Part shown: in pieces, positions 1-13,100 of the stretch
How positions within the stretch are numbered: the stretch's first letter is position 1
How the letters are laid out: every line of letters starts with the position of its first letter
Source: Edolisoma coerulescens
Lineage: Eukaryota > Chordata > Aves > Passeriformes > Campephagidae
Assembly (NCBI GenBank): GCA_013397115.1
Contig: VWZW01004379.1
Span: forward strand, 412,588 to 476,587
Direction of reading: 5' to 3'
Length of the DNA stretch: 64,000 nt
The notes under the pieces: model-generated
The model's input: the letters and a program-made list of their open reading frames with translations, nothing else
What the model was told of the DNA's origin: nothing
Databases searched by the model: none
Position numbers and translations under genes: made by a program

Positions 1-1135
1 TCTGAAATAATAAAAATACAAAAAAAATATATAAAACAAAAATGAGCTGTAATATAGGTGAGTTTTCAAGTTACACTGAAAACATGAGGGAAAATTCTAC
101 TTCTGGAATAATAAAAATACAAAAAAAAAAATTTAAACCAAAAGTGAACTGTAATATAGGTGATTTTTCTAGTTACACTAAAACATGAGGGGAAGTTATA
201 CCTCTGGAATAATAAAAATACAAAAAATATTATATAAAACAAAAATGAGCTGTATTATAGGTGAGTTTTCAAGTTACACTGAAAACATGAGGGAAAATTC
301 TACTTCTGGAATAATAAAATTATAAAAAGTATATATATAAAATAAAAAATAGCAATAATACAGATGATTTTTCATGTTTCACTGAAAACATGAGGGAAAA
401 TTCTACTTCTGGAATAATAAAATTATAAAAAGTATATATATAAAATAAAAAATAGCAATAATACAGATGATTTTTCATGTTTCACTGAAAACATGAGGGA
501 AAATTCTACTTCTGGAATAATAAAAATACAAAAAAAATCATATAAAACAAAAACGAGCTGTAATATAGGTGATTTTTCTAGTTACACTAAAACATGAGGG
601 AAAATTATACCTCTGGAATAATAAAAACACAAAAAAAAAATTTAAACCAAAAGTGAACTGTACTATAGGTGATTTTTCTAGTTACACTAAAACATGAGGG
701 AAAATTATACCTCTGGAATAATAAAATTATAAAAAGTATATATATAAAATAAAAAATAGCAATAATACAGATGATTTTTCATGTTTCACTGAAAACATGA
801 GGGAAAATTCTACTTCTGAAATAATAAAAATACAAAAAAAATATATAAAACAAAAATGAGCTGTAATATAGGTGAGTTTTCAAGTTACACTGAAAACATG
901 AGGGAAAATTCTACTTCTGGAATAATAAAAATACAAAAAAAATCATATAAAACAAAAACGAGCTGTAATATAGGTGAGTTTTCAAGTTACACTGAAAACA
1001 TGAGAGAAAATTCTACTTCTGGAATAATAAAATTATAAAAAATATATCTATAAAACAAAAGAGACCTATAATACAGGTGATTTTTCAAGTGACACCGAAA
1101 ACACGAGGGAATATTTTCCTTCTGGAATAATAAAA
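1..1135. repeat. AT-rich tandem array, ~102-bp unit, ~11-12 copies
   Basis: The phrase ctggaataataaaa recurs about every 98-107 bases from the left edge to about 1,130, each time with an upstream cactgaaaacatgaggg block and a downstream atataaaac / gagctgtaatataggtg block. Copies differ by point changes and A-run length, and the last copy (about 1,040-1,135) is the most diverged. The array runs off the window and ends about 50 bases before an IFT80 splice acceptor, so it lies in an IFT80 intron. Its short ORFs are repeat artefacts. It is a minisatellite/satellite array; there are no unique spacers, so it is not a CRISPR. Confidence 0.9.
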
Positions 1136-1184
1136 ATGCACCCAGAGCCTGCTGCCATGGATGGATATTTCGATTTTGCTGCAG

Positions 1185-4100
1185 GTTTGGGACAGTTTTG
1201 GCCGTGCCCTGTACAATTCCCAGCCCCACGAGTACCCCATCACTTCCATTGCCTGGGCTCTGGATGGAGAGCTGTTTGCTGTGGGAGCTTTCAATACTTT
1301 ACGTCTCTGTGATAAAACTGGGGTGAGTAAAACTCTGCAAATAGGGCTGGAATTGTCCCAATTTATTGATCATCCAGCAAATATTCCTCAGGGTATCAGT
1401 GATCAGGTGGGTATATTAGTAGCAATAAGTAGTTGTGATTGCCAGCATCTTTTTGCTGACCAGAATATTTTGGTTTTTAATAATATTTTGCCTTTTAGGA
1501 CATTGGATTTTGATCTAAAAGCACAGAGCTCTCAAGCATCTCTTGTGGTCATAACTAATCATAAATTGCAATTTTTAACCATAAAAAGGAGTGTCTAACA
1601 ATAACCTGATAAAAAGGAAGAACCATGTCCTTCACTTTTATTATTTAATGATCTTTTTTTCCTTTGAAGGTTTACTCCTGAATCATTTTCACAGGGTTTT
1701 TTTCCAATTTGGTCTCCAATTAAAATGAATTTAATGCAATTTCACCTCCCTTCATTGGTGCTCTGAGTTAGCACAGATTGACCTCATTGTCTCTGTGGGT
1801 TTCCTGTGGTTCTGCACATTTTTACACAGATTTTTTGCAGCAAACTTTGATTATTTGGGACTTATATTGTCCTATTTTCCACCTCTTTTCTCATTGTGTT
1901 TGTTCCTCTTCTTGGGAAAAAATTGCTGTGGTGTTTTGGGTGGGTTCAGTCAATCATGGTTCACCTCACCATGAATTTGGAGTGTGTATTTCAAGTATTT
2001 TAAATTCATGAAGAAGAGCCTTTAAAGATTATTTGAGAAGAGGCATAAGGATAAAATCTGAGTTTTCATATTTCTCTTTTTGTAGTGATTCTGATTTCAC
2101 TGATATTCACTGACAGTGTATAAATAGAATTTAATTACAAGTTTCTAAGTAAAATTTAATTATAATTATCTTGAAGGAGAAGTACTCAAATGCAATTTTC
2201 TTTTGCAAAGTGTCAATTTGCTGATTTAAAAATGGTTTATTTTGATATCTCCAGATCTGTTCTGTAATTTAATTTCCTGTAAGTCTGGGTCAAACTCCTG
2301 CTAGCTGAAAACCAACAACATTTTAATCAGCATTTAATACTGAACAGGTTATTGGGAATTTTAATGCAGATGGATTTATTTCTTGTATAAAATTAAGCTT
2401 ATTTTACCTGGTTTATTACTCAGCTCTTAAACAAAAATGAACAGTAGCTGATGCCAGATGCTTTGTGTGTTTAGCAGCTCCCACTGATAATTTATCCTCT
2501 CCAAATTCAGGATTTTGAATGTAAATAATGACACTGAATGTAAATATTGACTAAAGAAGTGGCTGTGCAGGAACTGAGGGAAAAGGAGGAATGATCCCAC
2601 CAAAGGGATGGAGTTTGAAAAGAACCAGACCTGGCTTTTCCTGGTCAGCACAGACACTTTTATTGTGTCTGATGTAATGGAGCTGCGTTGGCAAATTGCT
2701 CCCCAGGGAGCCATCAGGACAATAAATATATATCATTAACTCCTCTCTGGCATATGTGTTCACTTTGGGGCATAATTCAATTAAATTCTTGCTCTCACTG
2801 CTCCTTTCTCATTTTCTTTCTACCTCCCTACGATGTTCCAGCAGCTTCATGGTAAAAACCAAACTTACAAATTTAAGAATAACATTTTAAGTTGTATTTA
2901 TTCGATTAAAAATCATGAAAAGAAATCATATATTTATATATAAAATAAATTATTAAAGCTGTCCTACAGGCAGGTTGTGTTCCTAGGACCTTGGAAGTGT
3001 AGATGGATCAGTGATAAAAAACATTAAAAGTGAAACACTGGTCAAATTAATAGTTTTAATTAATAAATAGGGGCATCCAATTTATATTTAAATAATGCTG
3101 GATGTATTTATGCATCTTCTCTTAATGATTTATTTACCTTGAATGGGATTGATCAGTTTAGTTTGATTTTTTTGTTTATTTTCTAAGTTGTTTGTGCTCT
3201 TCTTCTTGAACTTTTTTTTTCCTGGTGATGTTTATCCATAAATTGATGTTTATTTGACTGTTAAATCTTGCCCTTTGTTTTACTCCTGTCTTCATCACTC
3301 TGCTGAGCAAATTCTGTGTAATGAAAGCAATTATTTCCATTAATCCATAAATTTTTAAATTATTTTGTACATTCTTCAAACTTTTTCTTGTATTACAGAA
3401 TAAATGTTGGCCATTTTATGGTTAAAAATTGCAATTTATTTTAGTACAGTGGCAGCTTGCATATTTGACTGATCCTTGTATGTTTTAATATTCTGTCTAA
3501 TTTTGGTATAAATCCTATTAAAAATATGGAATATTTCCTGATATCTTTGGAAAATAAAGGAAAACATTCTACAAGTGTAACTATTCTTCATGCCCACCCC
3601 ATTTAAAACAAGTGGGAGTGTGGTGCTGTGGCTAAAAAATACTGAGGATAAAAAACATCCAGGAATATTAAAACGACAATGCAGCAGGTCCAGAGAAACT
3701 TTGAAAATAATTTAAATGTTGAGCATTACATGATTTTCATTCAGGACAATAAATTGTGTGATGAATATAAAATTAATATCATTTATCTTTAAAATTAGCA
3801 TTATATTGATATTATGCAGATATAAAACAGAGAAAAATTTTGGAAGTGATCGTATGCAGTGCATTTCTTTTTGTATCATTCTGATAGTGCTGAATTGTCC
3901 TAAACTAGAGCACTAAAAAATCAAAAAAAATCTGTTTTCTATGGAGTTACAGCTGTGATCCCATTCCATTCAGTTTTACTCTTGTGCATTTGGCAGTGTG
4001 AAAAAATCAGGTGGTTTTTCTGCACTGCCCCTGTTTGATCTGCTTTTATTGTTCATGATCCTGAATTCTTTGTAGCTCGATAAAAGCAAAAATATGGATA

Positions 4101-7100
4101 GTTTTCCCATGGAATTATGTTGTTGAGCAACTCTTTCCAAGCTGGCATCTTTTAATTTCTTGGAATTGGCTAATAGAACTTCTGGAAGAAAATTAAAGCA
4201 CTTGGATCACCTATGGAAGTAATTCTTTACATCAGTATTTCATTTTCTGAGGGGAAAAATTTATAGGGAACACTTTGGCATCTTGTTTTAGTTTTTGGAT
4301 TAATATTTGTAGGAATGTTGTTAGATTTCAGGAGAATTTTAGATATCTTCTTTTTGGGGTTTATTTTGTCATATAGAGCTGATTTTCTTTCCTCCAGTTT
4401 TCCATTTTGGCTCTGGTTTAGGGAATCTTGTGTGGATTCCTGTGGGGATAATAATATATAAAATAATAATAAATAATACATAAATATAACTCTAAGTATA
4501 TTTATAAATCTGATATTGTGAAATATCCGTTTGTTTTATATTCAGTTAAATATCAGGAGTTACATATATATAGATAAATTACATAAATATTTCCAACAAG
4601 CTAATTCCATAGGTGTGTACATCTTCAGGTGGTCCCAAGTTTGGATTTCCTTTGGAAAATGACTTTTATAACCTTGTAAGATCTAATTTGACAGCTTGTG
4701 TCAGCATTCCCTGTTCAAAATTCCTCATCCTGGGAAGCAAAATCCAGCCAGAAACATCCAAGTGTCCTTTGCACAGCTGACATCAGTGTTGCTCTTTTAA
4801 TTTAAAACAAAATAAAATAAAATAAAATACTCTCTCTTCACTATATTGATTTAAAAATGGGTATTAAGTGTATTAATTTGTTGTTTGCAGTCCAGAAATT
4901 GCTAATTAAATCCCTCAGATTGAGTCTTGGAGCATCAATATTCCAGATGTGGAAGACTGTCCTCGTTCCTGGGGCAGGGTTCTGGGAATGTGCTCCTTGA
5001 AATCCTTTCAACCACATCCCGGGAGCCAGAAATGGGAATTGAGTAGGAAGTCAGGCAGCATTTAGGGACTGGAATTCCTCAGTTTTACTCCATTGTGCAA
5101 TCAGAAAAGGGAAGCTCAAGTTGCTGCTTTTATGGATTTCTTTAATAAAATGAAACTTTTAGAACTCCTGGGTTTGTTCTTGAGAGAATTCAGTGAAAAA
5201 TTAATTATGGCACAGAAAAAGTATAACCCCAAGTCTAATACTGCATTAATGTTGGACCAACATTGATTCCTGGAGTCACAGTCAAAAAAATCAGTATATT
5301 TAGGAGCTACACAGCAGCTATTCCAGTTTTTAAGTTGTTTCTATTTCAAAATGAAGAGCTGAAATGATGTTTCTGATAACATTTTATGTCCGTGATAAAT
5401 GCAGCAGCCATCTGCAGGGAGCATGAATCACTGGAGTGGTCTGAATTAACAGAGCCTTCAAAAACAGCTGGAAAATAAAGCTTTGAAATGGCTTTTTCTG
5501 TGGTTTTTTTAAAATGTAGGTTATTATCTGGAAATATTTGAATGATTTTCAATGACCTGAAGAAAAAAAAGTTTATAAAAAAAAGGAGTTTTGGGAATGG
5601 ATCCTGTCAGAGCTTCAGTGGCTCTGCTTTCCATGGAAAAGTAGCTCCAAAAAAACATTCCTGGAGCCCTTCAAGTTTTAATTGATTTAATTTAAATGAT
5701 TTTTGTATTTTCATCAGGATTTTCTTTTATTCCTTCTGGGTGGATCCTTGACCCAAGGGAAATGACCTCGGAAACAGCCGGGTCTGGCTGGGAGGATCCC
5801 AGGGCTCAGCTTGAAACAACTTCTTCCAAGTGTTCCCAGACAGATCCCAGCTGGGAAAAACATCTGGGATGGAGGCCAGGGAGAGCCTTCTCCCCGTGCT
5901 GGGCACAGCATTCCAGGGCTGTTCTGGCCACGGGAGGAGGCAGACTTGAATTATTGGGGGATAATTAATTACTGGAGAGTGTTTGGGCCTGAATTCCTCC
6001 TGGCCAGGCAGAGGAGCAGTTATGGATTTGTCTCCAAAAATTGGGATTTCCTTCCCAAGTGCAGCTCGCACAGACAGGGAATGATGTGGAAGGTGAAGCC
6101 TTAAAATGGAGGCTTGAAAATGGAAATTCAAACCAAACATCACCCTTCACTCCCCCTGATGTGTAAAAAAGAGCTTTAATTCCACTCAGAATTCCCAAAC
6201 CAGGAGCACAACTGGGGCTGGATTTCACCCCATTGAGTTCCCTTCCAATTGAACATTTTAAGTCCAACCCCTTTATTTTACTCCAATTTTGAGGATTTCC
6301 TTCCATCTAAATCATACAAAGACTCGGATTTTGGGGATTTCCTTCCAACCAAATCATACAAAGACTTGGATTTTTGTGATTTTCTTCCATCTAAATCATA
6401 CAAAGGTTGATTTTGGGAATTTCCTTCCATTTAAATCCTACAAAGACTTTGATTTGGGGGATTTCCTTCCACCTAAATCATATGAAGACTTCATGTGAAG
6501 GACTTAATTTTGGGGGGTTTTATGCTCTGCAAAAGGAATCAGAATATGAAATGTGTTAGAAACATCAGGTGAGGATTTTCTTCCAGCTGTCCCCCTTTTG
6601 GGATAATTTCATGTATCCAAAAGTCAGTCTAATGTTTACATTTAACTGTAATCACATGATTTTTATTGTTGAGTTGCTCCTTAAGACTTCAAATATATTT
6701 GAATATTCAGGTAGTTCTTCAATTACTACGTGGTTTTTTAAAATATTTTATTACATAAAGAGGAAATAATTGAGATTTGCTTCTTGTTTAAAAATCTGCT
6801 TTAATACCTTCCTAAAATTCCCTAAAAAGATTATTTAATTTTTATTTCTCATCCACTTTCAGGGAAACATCTGTACAGAGATTCAGGGCGGTTTTGTGAT
6901 CTCTATTTCTGAGATGCAGGAAATAAAAAACAACTGTCTTGGTCTGAAAATTGTAATTTTTGACAAGGATTTATTAATAAGGTTCTAAACTTCAGAGGAG
7001 TCTCATGGATAAGGCTGGGGGAATTAAGAATTAAGGTCTGTGCTGGAGGAAATTTTTAATTAATCCTTCGCTTGGGCAGTAACAAGAGAGTGGAGAAAAT

Positions 7101-10100
7101 ATAATTATTTCTTAAGCACCTTGACTTAATTTTATGTTGTGATTGCCTGGATTTATGAATGAGAGTACACTTGCAATAAATTGTGAGTAGAAAACTGGTA
7201 CCTGGTGTACTCCAGGCATTGTGACATTTTAATTTCTGCTTTTTCTGATGCTTTTCCTTTTTACCCCCAGAGTCTGACTTAAACATCCAACCCCAGTGCG
7301 ATAAAAACTTCATTTATTGCTGCTGCTTCAAAAATCCCGACCCTGCAAATGCGTTCATGACAATAAATGACTTCTAGAAAGTTCAGAATAACTTTAATTA
7401 TTATTTTCTCTTCTTTTCCAGTGGTCTTATGCCCTGGAGAAGCCCAACACTGGCAGCATTTTCACCCTTGCCTGGTCCATCGACGGCACCCAGCTGGCCG
7501 GAGCGTGTGGCAACGGCCACGTCATCTTTGCCCACGTGGTGGAGCAACACTGGGAGTGGAAAAACTTCGAAATTACCTTAATTAAGAGGAGAACCATGAA
7601 GGTAAAATCACTTCAGAGCTGGCCAGTCTGATCACAAAGCTTATTTTAAAATGCAAAATGGGATTTTTGAAGTGAATTTGTGTTCCCAGACACTGACTCA
7701 CAGCGTTTGCTCTCTGGGATAAGAAAGATTTCCATCCTTCCCCATTTTCCAAATTACACATTTCCTCTTTTCGGCATCAAATTCCTAATTAGACACTAAA
7801 ATGGTTTTTTCTTTTCATGTTGGATTGGGAGAAGTTGGAGCAGCAGCAGTGCTGGATTTGAGTCTGGGGCAGTGGGTGGGATGTTGTGAGTCAGAGTCTG
7901 GGAACACACAGCACAAATCAGGTAAAAATTCCCAGTTTTTTCTCTCATTCCCAGACATCGACTCGTACCAGATGGGCTTGGGGATGATCTCCATGGGATT
8001 TGAATTCTCCTTTTGAATATGCAAAGACTGAGGAAGTGTAGCTAACCCTGGGTCAGGACTCATTTTTAATTGGTATTTTCATCAGGATTTTATTCCTATA
8101 TATTTATGTAGGAAAATCCTACAAAAATGTTGCAGATGGATTTTTTTCCTGAGTATTACAATGACAATTAGTGATGCTGTGGTGGACATAGCAATTAACA
8201 TATCCTTGGAAATGGTTTATAGGCTCTTGGAATAATTGAGTTCAGTCCTTGTTTTGCAATTGGTGCATAATGGAGAACATCAGAAGGAAGTTACCACCCT
8301 CAGAATGGTGACATCGTCAAAAAAATCCCCAAAAACCCCACAAAAAAACAGGATACTTTTTTGTTTAAGGTACCCCCTTGGATTTTTAGCTCCCTGAAAT
8401 CTCTGAGGTGAAAAATCTGTGTTGTTTTGAGGCAAATTCTGATTTTCTTGAGCAAATTTTAAGTGAAATAGCAAAACCACAACCTGCTCACCCAGCCCAT
8501 CTCCTAAATTTCCTGTGCTTCCAAGTGTGCAATCATTAAAATTCTAGAGCTCTGCAACATCTTCATCCCAGCCCTGGATATTGCTGGATTGTTTGGATGG
8601 GATCGCTGAAGCGTTACTTCAAATACTCAAATAATCAACCACTGAGCAATCTGAAACTGGGAATTTTCAGACCTCCTCCATCTCAGATGGTTTTCTCGAC
8701 AAGAACATTTCCCTGCTGAGTTTTCATTGCAGCTGTGTTGTTTAATTCCGTGACCATTTTCCTTTGCTCAGGTGCACAATGTCATCAACGACGCCGTGGA
8801 TTTGTTGGAATTCCGGGACAGGGTCATTAAGGCCTCCCTGAACTATGGATACTTGGTGGTGTCCACTTCCCTCCAGTGTTATGTGTTTTCGTGAGTAAAG
8901 CAAATTCCTCTTCCTCAGATTTTTTGGGAAAGAGTGGCAGGAACTTGATTGGAAGCACAATAATTAATTTATTTTTAATGAATTGAAATAATCTCTGGAC
9001 TATCTGCTCAGTGAACACTAACGCAGCTCTGAAAGGGCACAAGGACTCTCTGACCTCCAGATCACTGTGCAAGAGTCAGAAATATTTTAAAAATAAAAGA
9101 ATCCGTATAAATATAATTTTGCTGGTTTTTAAGACTCCTGGGGCAGCTGCTGCTGGTGGGAAGGGATGAAACAATGAAAGCAGAAGTGTTATTCCATCAT
9201 ATTTTGTGCCTATCAGTGTTCCTTGGCTTCCTAAATGCTGTTAGAAGTTGGAAAACTTGCCTTTTTAGGAATATTAGGTGATTAAAAATGTGTGTTTTGC
9301 TTACTGAATCCAACTTTGTATTTGAAATCTGTGAAAATTAATGATTTTAATGCTGATTTTTTTATATTTTCAGTACAAAGAACTGGAACACTCCACTGAT
9401 TTTTGACCTGAAGGAAGGAACTGTGAGTTTGATTCTCCAAGCAGAAAGGTACCTGACTTCTTAAAATGCTCATTAGGAACATAATATAACTATTAAATAA
9501 ATAAATAAATGTATTTATTTATTATAGATATAATAAATACATAGGGGTGTGTGTATATAATGAGTAAAATAAATAAATTTATTATATCTATAATAAATAA
9601 ATTATTTATTCCTTACAGACATATATATAGAATGAACATAATAAGCTCAAATTGAAATATTAGAAATAAACAAAAAATACCCAAATAAAATCATAAATAT
9701 TTCACATAATAAACATTTATCCTGGCAAAAGGTAATATTCACATTAAAACCAAACTTTTCCATACAGAACTTCCAGAATGTCTTGGAAATTTAAAGCTTA
9801 GTAGTGATGGAAACTGGAAAAACAGTTGCAGGATATTAAACAATGACCTTCCCATTGTTGAAAATATAATTTTTCTGTATTATTTAGTGATTTACTTACT
9901 TGTTGTTTGGGGTTTTTTTTCTTTTTTTCTGTAGGCATTTTCTTCTTGTCGATGGTGGAGGACTTTATTTATATTCCTATGAAGGCAGATTAATTTCCTC
10001 TCCCAAATATCCAGGCATGAGAACAGACATTTTAAATGCCCAGACAGTGTCCCTGAGCAATGACACCCTGGCAGTGAAGGACAAAGCTGATGAGAAGGGT

Positions 10101-13100
10101 AAATTCTGGATTATTTGTTAAAAAAATACATAGATTTATTACAAAAACAAATTCAAAGTATGGGTCTTGCTTAAAATTCATCTAAAAACTTGAAGAGAAT
10201 GATTTGGCTCTGAACTTCCAGCTGATCCATGGAATATTTACAGAAAATACTTGAATAAGTTTTTACTCCCTGTGGGATTTTTCAGTCAATTTTCTCTCTT
10301 TCTAAACCTTCCCATTCATTGAATTGTGGGTTAAGATTGAGTCAATCTGGTATTGGAAATGTGGATTTATTTAAATTCTGGGTGCAGACTTTTATCAGAA
10401 CTTGGTGTCATTTCTGTAAAACCCCATTTGAGATAGGAAATGAAAAATAGGGATAGGAAGTGAAAATTTAGGGTTTTTTATGAGATTCTTTTGTCACCAG
10501 AGTGTGAAAGTCACTGGTAAAGCTCAAACAGAATATTTTATCCCCTTACACTAAATTACACTCAAAAAAAAGGGATCACTGGAAAAATCTCTGGAAAACT
10601 GCTGTTTTAATTAATAATCCAAATAATTAATTTTCCTCAGTTATCTACATATTTGAAGCTTTATCTGGGAAGCCACTGGGTGATGGAAAACCTCTGACCC
10701 ACAAGGTAAAGTGAAGGATTTCATGTCTTTATTTTACTTAGAAATTAAGAATCACTAATGGGCTTCCCCCATAATGGGACTAAAAACCCATTAAAGGTTT
10801 TAAAATCTTCATAGAAAGGAGCTTTTCAGCTGACTTTTAATGCTTTGTGTTGTCTTCAGAATTGTTTTAATCTTCATGAAATTCAGTTTATAAACTCACA
10901 GAATCGTGGAATGGGTTGGGTTGGAAAGGACCTTAAAATAATCTTAATTCCAACCCCATGGAATGCTTAATGCAACAGAGAAATCTCACACAAAGTGTTT
11001 TCCCAGCCCAGTCTGTCAAAGAATTTTGTGCCTTGTTTTTAGGAAAAAAATCAATTTCAATGTCCAAACATAAAATCTCCAAAAGAAAAATCAAAGATTC
11101 TCTTTTTCCCTTTTCAGACAGAGATTGTGGAGATTGCTTTGGACCAGAAAGGACTTACCAGTGAGAGAAAAGTCGCTTTTATTGATAAGAACAGAGATCT
11201 TTTCATCACCTCAGTGAAGAGGTTTGGGAAAGAGCAGAAGATTGTGAAAATAGGTGAGAAAAATTCAAATTGATGTTTGGGAAGATGAGGGAAGGGAGGG
11301 AAATAGATTTTTATCTAATACAAGAGACAACATTTTGCTTAATTAATAGTGAAATTGAACTTGAAAAAAAACCTGCGGCTTTAATATGACAGAGGTAGAA
11401 ACAATTTTAGTAAATTTTATCTGAATTCTGATAATTTTTTATCAGTTCCATGTAAAGCAGCAGTTAAAATGCTACAAACTTGGGCTTAAAACCTTAGGGA
11501 AACAACTAAAAATGCTGAATAACTGCCCTTTCAGAATCCCCTTCATTTAGAAGTTTCTCATGGGGATGTCTGTTATTTGTTGTCTGTAAATGAAGGGACA
11601 ATGGTGCAAAGCTTGGCCTGGAATGACACATCCAACATCCTCTGTGGGATTCAGGATTCCAAGTTCACAGTCTGGTATTATCCCAACACGGTCTATGTGG
11701 ATAAAGATCTTCTCCCAAAAACTCTCTATGAAAAAGATGCCAGGTAAGAAATCCTTTTTAATCCAAATATGATTTATTTTAACTATTTTCCTTCTTCCTT
11801 AACAAATTGTGGTCAGGAGAAGTAAAAGCTGGGCTTGCAACTTCAAGAATTCTCCTGTTTCTAGGAAATGAGGGAAAAGTGTTTTATAAGGAAAATTATA
11901 AAGTTTAGGGTTGAAATGATGATGCAGGATTTGAAAGCAGAGCAGCATCTTGATGTAAAAGCAAAATTTGAGTTCTTTCTCATGAAATACTGCCTCAGTT
12001 TTGGTAAAAAACGAACAGAAAAGATTTGTTTAAATTACGTTGGAAATTAAAAGTAGCAAAATATTAGGGCACAAATAACTCATGTTAAATTCTTTCCCGT
12101 AAAAACAAATAAATATTAACTTCTTTTTCTTTCTCCACACAGTGAATTCAGCAAGAACCCCCAGATTGTGAGTTTTGTAGGGAATCAGATCACAATTAGG
12201 AGAGCAGATGGGTCCCTTGTCCATCTGCACATCTCCCCTTACCCTGCAATTCTCCATGGCTATGTCAGCACTGCCAGGTGGGAAGATGGGGTCAGGCTCT
12301 GTCGCTTTGTCAAGGTAAAGCTGATTTTTGGGAATATTCTGATACCATTCCATGGGATATTTATGGTTTTAAGTATCCTTTCATAGTGATCTCTCCATAT
12401 CAAATGTTACATCTCATTTCCAGCCTGCTTTGTCACCCATTTTTTTGGCTGCTCATGGAAAATGATGTGGTTTTCTTGATTCCATAACGTAACAATTTCA
12501 TAACTTTCATTATAAATGATAATTCTTATTTTTAGTCACACCAAAATCCAGCAGGATTGAGCAGAGGAGCTCACATAATTTAGTTCTAAGATTAAATCTT
12601 CAGGTCTGGGCCCTAATATAACCAATTAAAACTGACATTTCCACAATTACCTGTTATTTTCTATATTTTACTTCACTTCTTTTTTTTTTTTTTCCTTTTC
12701 CATTGCTTTCTTTTGTATTTATTTAGACAACAGCAACAGATGAGGTGAGTGTGGTAGTCTTTAAAACAACAAAATCTCTTCAAACTCTCTTTCCCATTTA
12801 TTCCTAGAAAAGTTTATTACCTTTGTCATGACCTTAAATGTGTATTTCAAATATTTATGTAACCAGTTATTAAATTAATGCACATCCAGATCATATGGGT
12901 TGTATAATTATAATTAATTGTAACAGAATCTTTATTTTCAGTGTCCACATCACTTGATTTAAGCATCCAAGTCAGGATATTTTGATTTTAGTATTCCCAA
13001 GTAGACGGTAAAAAGTGTTTCCAATCAGGAATAAGAAAATGGGTCATATTTCTGAGGGGGAAAAAAGCAGCAAGACCCATCAAGGAACAACTCCTAGAAT

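Noticed and set aside
1..1135. CRISPR-like regular repeats
   Set aside because: The whole ~102-bp unit repeats with no unique spacers, and the DNA is vertebrate.
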